Shown here: positions 6,783 to 7,242 of the stretch, one piece after another | Layout: each line of letters starts with the position of its first letter | Numbering within the stretch: position 1 is the stretch's first letter | NCBI GenBank assembly: GCA_002329675.1 | Contig: DCUA01000064.1 | Coordinates: forward strand, 1 to 7,242 | Length of the DNA: 7,242 nucleotides | Direction: 5' to 3' | Origin: Firmicutes bacterium UBA1426 | GTDB lineage: Bacteria; Bacillota; Clostridia; Peptostreptococcales; Anaerovoracaceae | The notes under the pieces: model-generated | The model's input: only the letters and a program-made list of their open reading frames with translations | Told to the model about the DNA's origin: nothing | Databases searched by the model: none | Position numbers and translations under genes: made by a program

Positions 6783-7242
6783 CTAGTCATTGGATTTATA
6801 GTCGATAATACCCCCGGCATCCAGGATCACCTGATAGCCCAGCTCTTCAAGTATCTTGCTGGCCTGAGCCGAGCGGTTCCCACTGCGGCAATAGACAATA
6901 ACTATGTCTGTCTTTTCAGGTACAGCGGTTAGTATGGCCTCTTCAATTCCGTCCAATGGGATGTTTTGTGCTCCGCTGACATGGCCCTCCTGGTATTCCT
7001 CAGGAGTTCTTACGTCAATGAGATTTGCGTTCCGGGGCAAGTGATCAAGGATCATTTCAGCAGTATCAAAGGATATGACCGTATGGTCTGCAAATGCCCT
7101 GATTTCGTCTGCCTTGATGACAGTGCCCTGAGGCGGCCAGGATTCGCGCAGCTCTGGTTCGATTTCATAGCTATACAGGCTGCCTACAGCGGGTGGCCCC
7201 TCCATTTCATCAGGAAAGCTCAATGAAATCAACTGCCCTTGT
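6783..7242 (-). CDS. Rhodanese-domain protein, 5' part outside the window
   Basis: A single rhodanese domain forms the C-terminal part, after about 70 visible residues I do not recognise. Rhodaneses carry sulfane sulfur as a cysteine persulfide. Landmarks are LIDVRTPEEYQEGHVSGAQN, the active-site loop CRSGNRSA with the catalytic Cys codon at 6888-6890, and the terminal GGIIDY. The loop of six residues after Cys is sulfurtransferase-like, and the Cys is present, so the domain should be active. The frame stays open to the right edge (QGQ precedes the first in-frame TTG at 7232), and no ribosome site is seen at that TTG, so the gene almost certainly starts beyond the window. The unrecognised region (about 6990-7242) is proline- and acid-rich, for example SFPDEMEGPPAVGS, and could be the end of another domain. 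The gene leads the visible operon, 35 bp before the PLP enzyme gene; acting on sulfur it releases is an inference. Confidence 0.85.
   Translation of the reverse strand, partial: QGQLISLSFPDEMEGPPAVGSLYSYEIEPELRESWPPQGTVIKADEIRAFADHTVISFDTAEMILDHLPRNANLIDVRTPEEYQEGHVSGAQNIPLDGIEEAILTAVPEKTDIVIVYCRSGNRSAQASKILEELGYQVILDAGGIIDYKSND

Overview
This window looks like accessory or catabolic DNA from an anaerobic, moderate-GC member of the Bacillota, probably class Clostridia. The basis is AAGGAGG/AGGTGAT-type ribosome binding sites, tight same-strand gene packing, and the mix of families (two short QueG-like iron-sulfur proteins, a PepV-like M20 dipeptidase, an NhaC-family exchanger). No rRNA, tRNA, CRISPR or mobile element is visible, so the taxonomic call is an inference from gene content.

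Layout: a plus-strand MFS transporter, cut at its start by the window edge, occupies 1-1164. It converges on a six-gene minus-strand array that fills the rest of the window. The two units share one perfect 14-bp hairpin (1150-1183) that can terminate transcription in both directions and overlaps the MFS stop codon. In transcription order, from the right edge leftwards, the minus-strand array is: a rhodanese-domain protein (start beyond the window), a D-cysteine desulfhydrase-like PLP enzyme, two paralogous QueG-like double [4Fe-4S] proteins overlapping by 8 bp, a PepV-like M20 metallodipeptidase, and an NhaC-family 12-TM-class antiporter. Spacings run from -8 to about 46 bp, depending on the NhaC start, and there is no internal terminator, so one polycistronic message is likely. 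Its promoter must lie to the right of the window. No gene-free stretch exceeds 300 bases; the longest is the roughly 52-bp convergent gap holding the terminator.

How the genes may work together (inference): the NhaC-type carrier imports or exchanges an amino acid or small peptide. The dipeptidase releases free amino acids. The PLP enzyme eliminates the beta substituent (sulfide from D-cysteine, or sulfite from cysteate) to give pyruvate and ammonia. The rhodanese handles sulfane sulfur. The two QueG-like proteins, related in fold to cobalamin-dependent epoxyqueuosine reductase and reductive dehalogenases, would supply an uncharacterised reductive step. Neither is likely to be the true queuosine enzyme: both are short, occur as a tandem pair, and sit in a sulfur/amino-acid context. 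This coupling of a duplicated QueG-like pair to a desulfhydrase operon is the part of the window most likely to be an undescribed system.
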